Assembly: GCA_016717655.1 (NCBI GenBank)
Contig: JADKFC010000005.1
Coordinates: 217,996 to 281,995 of the forward strand
Reading direction: 5' to 3'
Length of the DNA: 64,000 nucleotides
DNA from: Saprospiraceae bacterium
GTDB lineage: Bacteria > Bacteroidota > Bacteroidia > Chitinophagales > Saprospiraceae
The notes under the pieces were generated by a model, which did not search any database, had not been told where the DNA came from, and saw nothing but the letters and a program-made list of their open reading frames with translations. Of the stretch, positions 9,086 to 18,826 are shown one piece after another. The first letter of the stretch is position 1. Every line of letters begins with the position of its first letter. The position numbers were made by a program, and so were the translations under genes.

Positions 9086-10618
9086 TTACTTAACTTCTTG
9101 CATTAGCTTTCTCACAAAAGGAGAAATGACCAGCAGTACTATGCCTGCTATAAGGGCGTATAAGGCCAGCTGTCGGTAGCCCTGGGTATAAGTCACCAAT
9201 TGCTCCATGTTGCTCGCATTGGCCGAAGCCTCTGCTATGTTGGCCCCCAGGATGCCGGCAAAATATTGACCATAAGCACTGGCCAGAAACCACATGCCCA
9301 TCATGATGGCCTGCAATTTGACAGGCGACAATTTGGTCATGATAGACATGCCTATGGGTGAAAGACAAAGCTCACCAAAAGTGATGACCAACCAGCCCAA
9401 TGTAAACACATTTAAAGAAGTAACTCCCTGGTCATTGGCAAAAAACTGGGTGGTATAAAACACATAAAATCCCGCAGCAAGAAAAAGAAAGCCAAGTCCA
9501 AATTTTACCAGGGTATTGGGTTCCCAGCCTTTTTTGGCAAGGGCTATCCAAAGCACACCTAAGAGCGCTGCAAACAAAATGACAAAGAGGGAGTTGGCCG
9601 AGTTATTGACCCCGTTGGGATCCAAGCTCATACCTACCAGGTTCTTATCCAGGTTTTTTTCTGCAAAGAGGCTGAGTGATCCGCCGCTTTGTTCAAAGAA
9701 GGCCCAAAAAATAATGGAGAAAAAGATAAATACCAGAGCAGCCAACAATTTTTTCCGCTCAGATACCGAAAAACCGCGCATTTCATAGGCCAGGTAAACA
9801 AGGGTTGCCGGACCGATGATGTACATAAACAGGTCTGTATAAGCCGTTTTGGCCACCATGGTCATGATAAGGGGAATGATGAGCAGAGAGCCAACATAGG
9901 TCAGTATTTCTATGTTCCTTCGTTTTACCTGGGGCAGATGTAAGAGAGGAGAAATGCCTATTTCGCCCATACTCTTTTGGGTGAACATAAAGGTAAGCAA
10001 GCTGATGATCATAACCACGGCTGCAAAACCAAAGGCCACGTTCCAGGTAAGATGGGCAGGAACAAGGGAAGAAAGCATTTCACCTTTGCCTACTGCCACA
10101 CAAAGGTAGCCGCCAATGAGGGCTCCCAGGTTGATACCTGCATAAAACAGTGAAAAACCGGCATCTCGCCTTGGGTCTCCTTCGTGGTACAGCGTACCTA
10201 CCATGGTAGAAATATTGGGTTTGAAAAAACCGGTGCCAACGATGGTAAAACTAATGCCAAAAAAGAAAAATTTTATTGGGTCGATGGCCAGGATCAAACT
10301 GCCCACTATCATCAGCAAACCACCCCAGTAGAGTGATTTTCGGTAGCCCAGAATCTTATCCGCAAACAAGCCTCCGATAAAGGTAAACGCATATACAAAA
10401 GCCTGTGTGGCACCATATTGCAGATTGGCTTGAGTAGCATCGAGCATGAGCTGGTTGACCATAAAAATGACCAGCATACCCCGCATGCCGTAGAAGCAAA
10501 AGCGCTCCCACATTTCTGAAAAAAACAGGTACCAGAGCTGTTTGGGATATTGGCCCTTAAAATTGCGGATTTGGTTTAAAGTCGTTTCCGCTGTCTGACT
10601 TATATCATTTGACGCCAT
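9086..10618 (-). CDS. POT-family proton-coupled peptide transporter (third of a tandem trio)
   Basis: 510 aa with about 12-14 membrane segments. The POT/PTR2 proton motif appears as EMWERFCFYGMRG (ExxERFxxYG), followed by the signature GTGFFKPNISTMVG and the late-helix FGELCLSPIGMSIMTKL. These inner-membrane carriers bring in di- and tripeptides with protons. The start overlaps the end of the preceding transporter gene by 14 bp, so translation of the two is coupled. It ends 4 bp from the convergent barrel gene. Of the three copies it alone has the conservative Cys-Phe variant of FSYYG. Substrate range cannot be told. Confidence 0.93.
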   Translation of the reverse strand: MASNDISQTAETTLNQIRNFKGQYPKQLWYLFFSEMWERFCFYGMRGMLVIFMVNQLMLDATQANLQYGATQAFVYAFTFIGGLFADKILGYRKSLYWGGLLMIVGSLILAIDPIKFFFFGISFTIVGTGFFKPNISTMVGTLYHEGDPRRDAGFSLFYAGINLGALIGGYLCVAVGKGEMLSSLVPAHLTWNVAFGFAAVVMIISLLTFMFTQKSMGEIGISPLLHLPQVKRRNIEILTYVGSLLIIPLIMTMVAKTAYTDLFMYIIGPATLVYLAYEMRGFSVSERKKLLAALVFIFFSIIFWAFFEQSGGSLSLFAEKNLDKNLVGMSLDPNGVNNSANSLFVILFAALLGVLWIALAKKGWEPNTLVKFGLGFLFLAAGFYVFYTTQFFANDQGVTSLNVFTLGWLVITFGELCLSPIGMSIMTKLSPVKLQAIMMGMWFLASAYGQYFAGILGANIAEASANASNMEQLVTYTQGYRQLALYALIAGIVLLVISPFVRKLMQEVK

Positions 10619-12347
10619 GCATCAGTTTTTTAAACACAGGGTGAAGTACCGCCACCAACACTGCTGCTCCCAAAGGAACCACCGTGAAGATCCAAAAGAA
10701 ATGACCCATGCCGCTTTCTTGTGAGATGGTATCCATTTCACCCCCCATTTTTCCGGCAATTTTATTGCCAATGGCGATGGAGAGGTACCAGACACCAAAC
10801 ATAATCGATATCATTCTGGCAGGTGCCAGCTTGCTTACATTGGCCAGGCCTACCGGTGAGATACAGAGCTCTCCCATGGTGTGAAACAAATAAGCCGCTA
10901 CCAGCCAGATCATGCTCACCGATGCCGTCTGCGCACCAGCTGGTATTGCAGAGGCCCCGTAAGACAAAGAGTAAAATCCGATGCCCAAAAACGACAGACC
11001 CATAGCATATTTGATGGCTACCGGTGGATTGAATTTGCTCTCCCAAAGTTTGGTAAACATGGGGGCCAGGGTAATGATAAAAAAGGAATTGAGAATTTGG
11101 AACCATGAAGCCTGAACCTCTGTACCTTCTATGCTGTATTCTCTATTCAGCATCCAGATAACAATGGCCCACACCACACCAAAGCTGGTGAGTAAGACGA
11201 TATTGGCGATGCCATATTTGGCAAACGTGATGCGCGATAACTTGGTGAGCACCCAGGTTATAATGGCCAGTGGCACAACTGTAAGTAGGGTATTAATAAC
11301 TTTAAATGTAGTGGCAAAACCTCCCGTCAAACTGCGGTCTACATAATCTTTGGCAAAGATGTTCATAGACCCCCCGGCCTGTTCAAAGGCAGCCCAAAAG
11401 AGCATGTAAAAGAAGGCAATCATACAGAGCGCTACCAGCTTGTCTCTGGTGATTTCGCTGTACCTCACCAGTCTGGAAAAAAGAATGACAACAAATAAAA
11501 TAACACCCCCGAGAATCACATAATCTGCAGTCTCAGAACTGCCAAATACATTGTATCCATAGATCTTTGACATAGGGTCATTGATCACCCATACCAGGGC
11601 TATGACAGCAGCCAGGGCTATCAAGACCAAATCAACCTTTAAGAATGGATTTCGTTTGTCTCCGTCACCGGTAAGGGTGGCATCTGTTTTATTGACTTCG
11701 TTGGCGGCCACAAGCGGTTTTAAGCCCACATCGCCAAAGATGCCCTGGAAGTAATAAAACATGATCAAGCCCAAAAACATAAAGATACCTGCCAGACCAA
11801 AGCCGTAACTCCAATCTACTTTTTCACCAATATAACCACACAGCATCATGCCCAGAAAAGCACCTGAATTGACCCCCATGTAAAATATAGTATACGCGGC
11901 GTCTTTTTTCTCGCTGTGGTCTTTGTACAATTGTGAAACAATAGAAGTCATATTGGGCTTAAAAAAGCCGTTTCCAAAAACGAGGCAGAGCAAACCAATG
12001 TACATAAAGGCTGGTGTCTCCAACGCCATCGATGCATGACCCAGGGCCATGATAAAGGCCCCGAGTAAGACCGTATTGCGCGAGCCCAAAAAACGATCGG
12101 CTACAAAGCCACCAATGATGGGCGTGAGGTAAACCATGGAGGTATAGGTGCCGTAAAGGGCTAAGGCCGTTTTTCTTTCCCAGGCCCATCCGCCATCAAC
12201 CAATGATGAAGTAAGGAAGAGCACCAGCAAAGAGCGCATACCGTAATATGAAAAACGCTCCCACATCTCTGTGAAAAACAAAACAAATAGTCCTGCCGGG
12301 TGTCCTAATACCTTACTTTTAAAAAAATCATTTGTTTCCGCTGCCAT
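10605..12347 (-). CDS. POT-family proton-coupled peptide transporter (second of trio)
   Basis: 580 aa, about 70 longer than its neighbours. It has EMWERFSYYGMRS, GNGFFKPNMTSIVSQLY and MGELCISPVGLANVSKL. The extra length includes a hydrophilic loop near residues 210-235 (rich in Asp, Asn, Lys) between helix bundles. It lies 58 bp downstream of the first copy and overlaps the third by 14 bp, so the three probably form one transcript. Family assignment is firm; the division of labour among the copies is not visible from sequence. Confidence 0.93.
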   Translation of the reverse strand: MAAETNDFFKSKVLGHPAGLFVLFFTEMWERFSYYGMRSLLVLFLTSSLVDGGWAWERKTALALYGTYTSMVYLTPIIGGFVADRFLGSRNTVLLGAFIMALGHASMALETPAFMYIGLLCLVFGNGFFKPNMTSIVSQLYKDHSEKKDAAYTIFYMGVNSGAFLGMMLCGYIGEKVDWSYGFGLAGIFMFLGLIMFYYFQGIFGDVGLKPLVAANEVNKTDATLTGDGDKRNPFLKVDLVLIALAAVIALVWVINDPMSKIYGYNVFGSSETADYVILGGVILFVVILFSRLVRYSEITRDKLVALCMIAFFYMLFWAAFEQAGGSMNIFAKDYVDRSLTGGFATTFKVINTLLTVVPLAIITWVLTKLSRITFAKYGIANIVLLTSFGVVWAIVIWMLNREYSIEGTEVQASWFQILNSFFIITLAPMFTKLWESKFNPPVAIKYAMGLSFLGIGFYSLSYGASAIPAGAQTASVSMIWLVAAYLFHTMGELCISPVGLANVSKLAPARMISIMFGVWYLSIAIGNKIAGKMGGEMDTISQESGMGHFFWIFTVVPLGAAVLVAVLHPVFKKLMHGVK

Positions 12348-12405
12348 TATTCATTGGATTTTGCAATAGTAATTCTGTATATTAAAAAAGGTATGTACTC
12401 TTACA

Positions 12406-13941
12406 TCAGTTTAAGCCGTGCATCATTTTTTTGAGGATTGGGCTCACCAGGAATAAAATAACAGAAGCCAGACCTGCAAAACCAACAAATACCAAAAAGT
12501 AGGTATTCAGATTATCAATGGTAATGCCGAAGATGGATGGTGGTGTTGCCTGATTGGCAGGATCAGGATAGAGCGAGCTCATGTATCCCGCGAGCTTGTT
12601 TCCTGTAGCAATGGCTAGGAAAAATACACCCATCATCAGAGAGGTAAACCTGCCCGGAGTAAGTTTGTTGACCATAGAAAGACCAATAGGGCTCAGGAAC
12701 AACTCACCGATGGTGTGGAGCAGGTACAAGCCGCCCAACCAAATGATGCTGGCTCCGGCTGCCGGTATATTGTTGGTGCCAAATGATATGAAAAAAAAGC
12801 CGAGGGCTAGTAAACCAAGGCCAATGGCTTGCTTATATGGAATGGCAATGTCTTTGCCACTATTGCCCAGCTTGGTCCACATATTGGAAAAAAACGGAGC
12901 CAATAAAATGATAAATCCTGCATTAAAACTTTGGAACCAGGAAGCCGGCATTTCCCACCCCATGATGTTTCTGTTGGTCTGCTCGTTGGCAAAAAAGGTA
13001 AGTGAGGCTCCTGCCTGTTCAAAGCACATCCAGAAAAAGATCACAAACATCATGATGATGATGATCACCCATAGTCTGTCTTTTTCAACCTTGGTCAGTG
13101 AACTGTCTGTAATTACAGTCATAGGGGCTACCACTGTCATACCATAAATCAATGAACCCCAGATGTCGAGGTGCAAGCCAAAATAAAAGATGCTGAACAT
13201 CAGTGCAATGCCGCCAAATAAAACGCCAAGCTGGGTACCTGTAAACCCTGATCCGGTGTCCTTACTTTCAGAATCGTTTTGTTTATTTGGGTTCACACCC
13301 AGCTGTACGCCGGTGGGACCTACTACGTGTTTGTCTTTTTGAAAATAAAAAATAACCAAACTCAACAACATACCAATGCCCGCAGCCAGGAAGCCCCATT
13401 TGAAATCAATGTTTTCACCGAGGTAACCACAAATGAGGGGTGACAAAAAGGCACCCGCATTGATACCCATGTAAAAGATGGTATAGGCAGAATCTTTTCT
13501 GGCATCTGTAGCTACATAAAGTTGACCTACCATGGTGGAAATATTAGGTTTGAAAAAACCGTTTCCAAAAATCAGGAAGGCAAGACCCGACCACATAAAG
13601 GTGATGGCGAGCCCATTGTTGGTAGTGGCAAATGAGGCGCTGAAAAACATAAGAAACTGTCCAAGTGCCATGAGTAAGCCCCCTATAAAGATTGACTTTC
13701 GGTTGCCCCAATACCGGTCTGCTACATAACCACCTATCAGTGGAGTAAGATAAACCAGTCCTGTATAACTACCGTAAATTTCAGAGGCAATTTCTTTGTT
13801 GCCATTAAATAACATTGTAGTCATATACAGAATAAATATGGCTCGCATTCCGTAATAGGAAAATCTTTCCCAAAATTCGGTCGCAAATAGCACATATAAT
13901 CCTTTAGGGTGATCGCCAAAAACTTTAGAAAGTAGACTCAT
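12406..13941 (-). CDS. POT-family proton-coupled peptide transporter (first of trio)
   Basis: 511 aa. Motifs: EFWERFSYYGMRA, GNGFFKPNISTMVGQLY and IGELFLSPIGLSMVNKL. It starts the tandem run and has a loop of about 30 polar residues (near 210-240, PTGVQLGVNPNKQNDSES) between the two six-helix bundles. Peptide uptake suits an organism feeding on protein. No regulatory site with good consensus was seen upstream. Confidence 0.93.
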   Translation of the reverse strand: MSLLSKVFGDHPKGLYVLFATEFWERFSYYGMRAIFILYMTTMLFNGNKEIASEIYGSYTGLVYLTPLIGGYVADRYWGNRKSIFIGGLLMALGQFLMFFSASFATTNNGLAITFMWSGLAFLIFGNGFFKPNISTMVGQLYVATDARKDSAYTIFYMGINAGAFLSPLICGYLGENIDFKWGFLAAGIGMLLSLVIFYFQKDKHVVGPTGVQLGVNPNKQNDSESKDTGSGFTGTQLGVLFGGIALMFSIFYFGLHLDIWGSLIYGMTVVAPMTVITDSSLTKVEKDRLWVIIIIMMFVIFFWMCFEQAGASLTFFANEQTNRNIMGWEMPASWFQSFNAGFIILLAPFFSNMWTKLGNSGKDIAIPYKQAIGLGLLALGFFFISFGTNNIPAAGASIIWLGGLYLLHTIGELFLSPIGLSMVNKLTPGRFTSLMMGVFFLAIATGNKLAGYMSSLYPDPANQATPPSIFGITIDNLNTYFLVFVGFAGLASVILFLVSPILKKMMHGLN

Positions 13942-14263
13942 GTTTGTTTTTTTATTTGGGGCTAAAAATATATTAATTAAGCCAAACTTGACTTTTTAAA
14001 ACATTAAATTTTGATTTTACCCAAAGGCATGAATTTTCATAGCTTGTTCAATATCCCTGATAATTAGACATATAGCAGCATAATACGTTGCCATGACCTT
14101 GATTAGCCCGGTCATAATTCATCAATTCTTTACTTCCCCCTCTACCTTTTAGTAATTTCAGTATATTATTTGGTTGGGCACAATGATTTGTTGCTCAACA
14201 AAATTTTTTTATTGCTAGGGTATAATCAACAAAATATTGTTCTTAAATCGCTTTTATGCCGGG
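13942..14263. other. Intergenic gap, AT-rich, no gene supported
   Basis: This 322-bp gap lies between the 3' end of kdsD and the 5' end of the first transporter gene (both leftward). It should contain the transporter operon promoter, but no clear TAnnTTTG box is visible on the minus strand. A small inverted repeat (14187-14202) followed by a T run is oriented for the plus strand, where no gene ends. Confidence 0.5.
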
Positions 14264-15226
14264 CTAGACGAAACCTTCTTTGATGAGATCGTGCATATGG
14301 ATTATACCACAATAACCCTGCTCATCAGTTACCAAAAGCTGGGAAATGGACTGGGCCCTCATTTGTTCCATTGCCCTTGCGGCGAGGGCTGTTTTTTCGA
14401 TGGTTTTAGGTGCTTTGGTCATAATATGGGCAGCTGTGATGTTTTCCTGGAAATTTTGGTTCATCAGCATGCGTCTCAGGTCGCCATCTGTGATAATGCC
14501 TATCACTTGATTATGGTCATCAACTACGGCGGTAGCACCCAGTCGGCCCGAGGTCATGGTAATAATAACATCTTTGATAAGTGCTGATGCTGTAACTTTT
14601 GGGCTGGCATTTTTGTAAGCCAGATCGGCAACGGTAGTATATAGCATCTTGCCTAAATTGCCTCCCGGGTGGAGCAGAGCAAAGTCCTGAGATGAAAAGC
14701 CCCTCAGGTTGAGCAATGCCATGGCCAGGGCATCCCCCATGGCCAGTTGCGCAATGGTACTGGCCGTGGGAGCCAGGTTGTTGGGGTCTGCTTCTTTTTC
14801 TACGGGCAGCATCAGGCACAGATCGCTTTGGCTGGCCAGAAAAGAAGCTTCGTTTGACACCATTGCTATGGTGAGATTTCCCATTGATTTTAAGATGGGC
14901 AGCAGCACCTTGAGCTCTGTCGTTTCACCACTTTTTGAGAGACAGATAACCAGATCATCTTTGTCGATCTGGCCCAGATCTCCGTGAACAGCATCGGCAG
15001 CATGCATAAATACCGATTTGCTGCCCGTTGAATTGAGGGTTGCCACCAGCTTTTGGCCTATGATGGCACTCTTGCCTACTCCTGTAACCACTATTTTGCC
15101 TTTGCAGGCAAAAAGCAATTCTACCGCTTTCACATGGGTGCTTCCGATCGATTGGGTCAGGGCAGCCAGGGTAGCGGTTTCAATTTCGAGGGTGGTGGTC
15201 AAACTATTTAAAATCTGTGCTTCCAA
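14264..15226 (-). CDS. kdsD: KpsF/GutQ (KdsD) arabinose-5-phosphate isomerase
   Basis: 320 aa, the standard length. An N-terminal SIS sugar-isomerase domain (about 40-175) contains VTGVGKSAIIGQKL and CLSKSGETTEL, with the catalytic-His region LLHPGGNLGKML near 190-205. Two CBS domains follow (about 210-262 and 270-320). The enzyme interconverts ribulose-5-phosphate and arabinose-5-phosphate, the first step toward KDO for lipopolysaccharide. No other KDO gene lies nearby. The gene is divergent from recQ across 266 bp. Assignment to this family is firm. Confidence 0.93.
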   Translation of the reverse strand: MEAQILNSLTTTLEIETATLAALTQSIGSTHVKAVELLFACKGKIVVTGVGKSAIIGQKLVATLNSTGSKSVFMHAADAVHGDLGQIDKDDLVICLSKSGETTELKVLLPILKSMGNLTIAMVSNEASFLASQSDLCLMLPVEKEADPNNLAPTASTIAQLAMGDALAMALLNLRGFSSQDFALLHPGGNLGKMLYTTVADLAYKNASPKVTASALIKDVIITMTSGRLGATAVVDDHNQVIGIITDGDLRRMLMNQNFQENITAAHIMTKAPKTIEKTALAARAMEQMRAQSISQLLVTDEQGYCGIIHMHDLIKEGFV

Positions 15227-15492
15227 TTATTGGCGGTATTTTAGTATCAGTGTGGGCTTTAATAATGAATTTTATTCTTATTGTCCCTAGGAATGGTCAA
15301 AGATAGGCAGTGTGGCTCCGATATCTAAAATAAAAATTCATTATTTTATTTGCTGCTTTGCTTAAAATTTTTGATAACTTTAGACGGCATTTGTAAAAAA
15401 CCGCTTTTGGGTTTTTGAAAAATCATACATAGCCATGCCGTTTAAACAGCATTGGTTTTACAAATAATAGCAGTTGATAATTGAATTAAGAG

Positions 15493-17681
15493 ATGCACAG
15501 CCTCGAAAAATCACTTAAAGAATACTTTGGCTTTGACACATTTAAAGGAGAGCAGAAGGCAATCATAGAAAGCGTCATGGCTGGCAAAGACACTTTTGTG
15601 ATCATGCCTACAGGAGGTGGTAAATCATTGTGTTACCAGCTGCCCGCTCTATTGTTGCCGGGTACAGCGCTGATTATCTCTCCCCTCATTGCCCTGATGA
15701 AAAACCAGGTTGACAGCATTCGGGGGTATAGCCAAAGCGACGAATTGGCGGCCTTTCTCAACTCTTCTCTTACAAGGACTCAAATGAGAGAGGTCAAGGA
15801 AGGCATCACCAATGGCACTACAAAAATGCTGTTTGTAGCCCCTGAAACCCTCACCAAAGACGAAAATATTGAATTTTTTCAGCAAACCAATGTCTCATTT
15901 GTTGCCATAGACGAGGCCCACTGTATCTCAGAATGGGGTCACGACTTTAGACCGGAGTACAGGCGGATCCGCACCATGATCAGTGCCATTGGCACCGACA
16001 TTCCGCTGGTTGCCCTTACAGCCACCGCTACCCCAAAAGTTCAGACAGACATCATCAAAAACCTCAATATGAGGGAGGTCAACATCTTTGTTTCTTCCTT
16101 CAATAGAGACAATCTTTTTTATGAAATAAGGCCCAAAATCAATAGAGATCAAACCGTTAGAGAGATTGTTCAGTTCGTTAAGTCAATGCCCGGTAAATCG
16201 GGTATTATTTATGTACAAGCACGAAAACCACTGAAGAGCTCGCAAAAATTCTGCAGGTCAACGGAGTTAAAGCCTCGCCTTACCACGCGGGCCTGGATGC
16301 CAAGGTGAGAACCAAGGTACAGGACGACTTTTTGATGGAAGAAATTGAGGTGATTGTGGCCACCATCGCCTTTGGCATGGGCATTGACAAGCCCGATGTG
16401 CGGTTTGTGATCCACTATGACATTCCCAAAAGTATTGAAAACTACTACCAGGAAACTGGCAGAGGCGGCAGGGATGGCCTGGAGGGCAAGTGCCTGGCCT
16501 TTTATTCTTACAAAGATATTCTCAAGCTGGAAAAGTTCCTTAGAGACAAACCTGTTTCAGAAAGAGAGCTGGGTGCCCAACTCATGGATGAAATCATCGC
16601 CTACTCCGAGACCAGTGCCTGCAGAAGAAAGTTTTTGTTGCACTACTTTGGTGAACCCTACGATGAATCCAAGTGTGATAAAAAGTGCGACAATTGTCGC
16701 AGCCCCAAAGACAAGGTGGAGGTCAACAAAGACATGGTGCTTGTGATCAAAGCCATTCTTGAAATCAACGAAAAGTTTCTCATCAAAACGGTGGTTGAGT
16801 TTGTTACCGGAAAGGCTACCAAAGAAATGAAAGACTTCCGTTTTGATAAGCTTCCACTATTTGGCGCCGGACAGCACCAGGAAGATTTATACTGGCACTC
16901 TATCATCAGGCATGGCATCTTAAACAACCTGATTGAAAAAGACATAGAACTTTACGGTCTGCTCAGAATAACAGAAACCGGCCATCAGTTTATTGAAAAA
17001 CCATGGTCCATCACCATACCCCTCAATCGCGACTTTAGTGATGCAGAAGGCGATGATATTGCTATGGGTGATGGTGCCGGCACCGTGCTGGACGAGACCC
17101 TGATGAAGATGTTGGTGGAGCTCAGAAAAAAAGAAGCCAAAAAACACGCCGTACAACCCTGGATTATTTTCCAGGAGCCTTCGCTCCAGGACATGGCTAC
17201 CTTTTATCCGGTCAGCCTCGAAGACATGCTCAAAATTACAGGGGTCAACCAGGGCAAGGCCGGTAAGTATGGCAAACCTTTTATAGCCCTTATCCAAAAA
17301 TATGTAGACGACAATGAGATAGAGAGACCCGATGAAATACTCATTCGTCAGGTAGCCAATAAAAGTAAAGACAAGGTCACCATCATTCAGGGCATTGATA
17401 AAAAACTACCCCTGGAAGACATCGCTTACAATGTGGGCAAATCCATGGATGAGTTGCTGGAAGAGCTAAACCTGATCGTTGATGGCGGTACTAAAATTGA
17501 CCTCGATTATTATATCGAAGAAGAGGTGGATCAGGACATCATAGAAGAAATTTATGAATATTATCAGGATGCCGAATCCGATTCTATCACAGATGCCTAT
17601 AAAGCCCTTAAAGATGAAGACATAACCATGGAAGAAATATGTCTGGTTAGAATTAAGTTCATGTCTGAATTTGCCAACTGA
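15493..17681 (+). CDS. recQ: ATP-dependent DNA helicase RecQ, split by a frameshift near 16212-16231
   Basis: The reading frame from 15493 runs to 16308, then the protein continues in another frame from before 16305 to 17681. Joined, the length is about 729 aa, as in other Bacteroidota RecQ. Motifs in order: Walker A MPTGGGKSLCYQLPA, DEAH box AIDEAHCISEWGHDFRPEY, motif III ALTATATP, motif VI region YYQETGRGGRDG, zinc-binding Cys set (CRRKFLLHYFGE...CDKKCDNC), an RQC winged helix, an HRDC-like segment and a C-terminal HTH. The protein unwinds DNA at stalled forks and in recombination repair. The break falls after YVQ/before TTEELAKILQ, where one missing base restores the frame; all motifs are intact, so I treat it as one gene with a probable consensus error. 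aroQ follows after 3 bp. Confidence 0.9.
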
Positions 17682-17684
17682 TCT

Positions 17685-18119
17685 ATGTCAGACCTTGTCA
17701 TCATCAATGGACCCAACTTGAACCTGGTGGGGATAAGACAGCCGGAAGTCTATGGTTATCAGTCGTTTGATAACTTTTTACCGGAGCTTAGGCAGCAATT
17801 TTTGCCGCTGCAAATACACTATCTCCAAAGCAATCATGAAGGTTTACTCATAGATTGGTTGCATGAATTTGGCTTTAGTGCAAAGGGCATTGTATTGAAT
17901 GCAGGTGGCTTGACCCATACTTCAGTGGCATTGGCAGATGCGGTGGCTTCCATAACTACTCCGGTGGCTGAAGTTCATTTAAGCAACATTTATGAACGGG
18001 AGCCATTCAGACACCATTCCTATTTATATCCGGTTTGTGCATTTAGTGTGGTTGGAAAAGGCATGGAGGGCTATCGCGAAGCTTTGATCAAACTCTTGGA
18101 AATCAATACCCAAAAGTAG
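17685..18119 (+). CDS. aroQ: Type II 3-dehydroquinate dehydratase
   Basis: 144 aa, the usual size. It shows INGPNLNLVGIRQPEVYG at the start (active-site Asn and the flexible lid, Tyr21-type residue), FQSNHEG-like LQSNHEGLLIDWLHE, NAGGLTHTSVALADA and EVHLSNIYEREPFRHHS with the catalytic His. It dehydrates 3-dehydroquinate to 3-dehydroshikimate in the shikimate pathway, in the cytoplasm. It begins 3 bp after recQ, so the two are probably co-transcribed. Nothing unusual. Confidence 0.95.
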   Translation: MSDLVIINGPNLNLVGIRQPEVYGYQSFDNFLPELRQQFLPLQIHYLQSNHEGLLIDWLHEFGFSAKGIVLNAGGLTHTSVALADAVASITTPVAEVHLSNIYEREPFRHHSYLYPVCAFSVVGKGMEGYREALIKLLEINTQK

Positions 18120-18193
18120 CCTTACTCGCTGCCCTATACGAATAGTCACAGCTGGGATAACATTGAAAAAGTATAATTGACATCAAAAATTAA

Positions 18194-18201
18194 TATATTT
18201 G
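18194..18201 (+). promoter_or_regulatory. Possible -7 promoter element TAtaTTTG
   Basis: A perfect TAnnTTTG lies 40 bp before the ATG at 18242. A matching -33 element at normal spacing is lacking (the nearest TTG is 14 bp away), so support is partial. Confidence 0.4.
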
Positions 18202-18241
18202 TCTGTCAAATCTTAATTATTAACTAAAAATGATTGTATAC

Positions 18242-18736
18242 ATGAAAACACTTAGACTTCTTTTCGCTACTCTTTTTGTAGTGGCATTTCTTAGCGGAAC
18301 CAACGCGCAGGATTACAAGTCTGCCATTGGTGCCAAATTGGGATATGGTTTGGTAGCCAGCTACAAAACATTTCTGAATGAAAAAAGCGCTGTGGATATC
18401 TTTGGTGGTATCAGATGGGGAGGAATCGCTGCTGGTGCCTACTATGAAATCCACAAACCAATCAAATCAGTTGAAAGATTGAAATGGTACTGGGGTGGTG
18501 GTGCTTCATTCACAACCTGGGATTATGGATATGCAGATTATGATTCATACTATGAATTGGGGGTTTCCGGAGTTCTGGGCTTGGACTACACTTTTGATGA
18601 TTATCCGGTAAACGTGAGTGTTGACTGGGCTCCAACCATCGTTTTGGTTGATTCATGGGACTATCCATATGGATCTCTTAGCAGATTCAGATCAGGCTAC
18701 GGTGCCTTCTCTGTAAGATACATTTTGGGTAAATAA
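18242..18736 (+). CDS. Small outer-membrane beta-barrel protein, unknown role
   Basis: 164 aa from ATG 18242, chosen over ATG 18230 because it directly starts a signal peptide (MKTLRLLFATLFVVAFLSG, cleavage after TNA before QDY). The mature part is Gly- and aromatic-rich with alternating strands and ends SVRYILGK, like small 8-strand barrels. It resembles the protein encoded at 41573-42085 (both have GVSGV(M/L)G followed by a V(S/N)VSVD(Y/W) strand and a final (S/F)(L/V)(K/R)Y strand), so the two are likely distant paralogues. It is monocistronic: its own -7 box lies upstream and a strong terminator downstream. No function can be assigned. Confidence 0.8.
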   Translation: MKTLRLLFATLFVVAFLSGTNAQDYKSAIGAKLGYGLVASYKTFLNEKSAVDIFGGIRWGGIAAGAYYEIHKPIKSVERLKWYWGGGASFTTWDYGYADYDSYYELGVSGVLGLDYTFDDYPVNVSVDWAPTIVLVDSWDYPYGSLSRFRSGYGAFSVRYILGK

Positions 18737-18758
18737 TTCTTACCTACAAATTAAGTTA

Positions 18759-18792
18759 AGCCGGTTCTCCTTCTCAGGGGACCGGCTTTTTT
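18759..18792 (+). terminator. Intrinsic terminator
   Basis: AGCCGGT (18759-18765) pairs with ACCGGCT (18781-18787), with further pairing inside the loop, followed by a run of T. It ends the small barrel gene. Confidence 0.85.
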
Positions 18793-18826
18793 ATTTCACC
18801 TTTCACTACATTGAGAAAAAAGGGAC

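Noticed and set aside
14187..14211. Hairpin TTTGTTG-CT-CAACAAA followed by T7 on plus, as a terminator
   Set aside because: Loop of two bases, AT-rich stem, and no plus-strand gene ends here.
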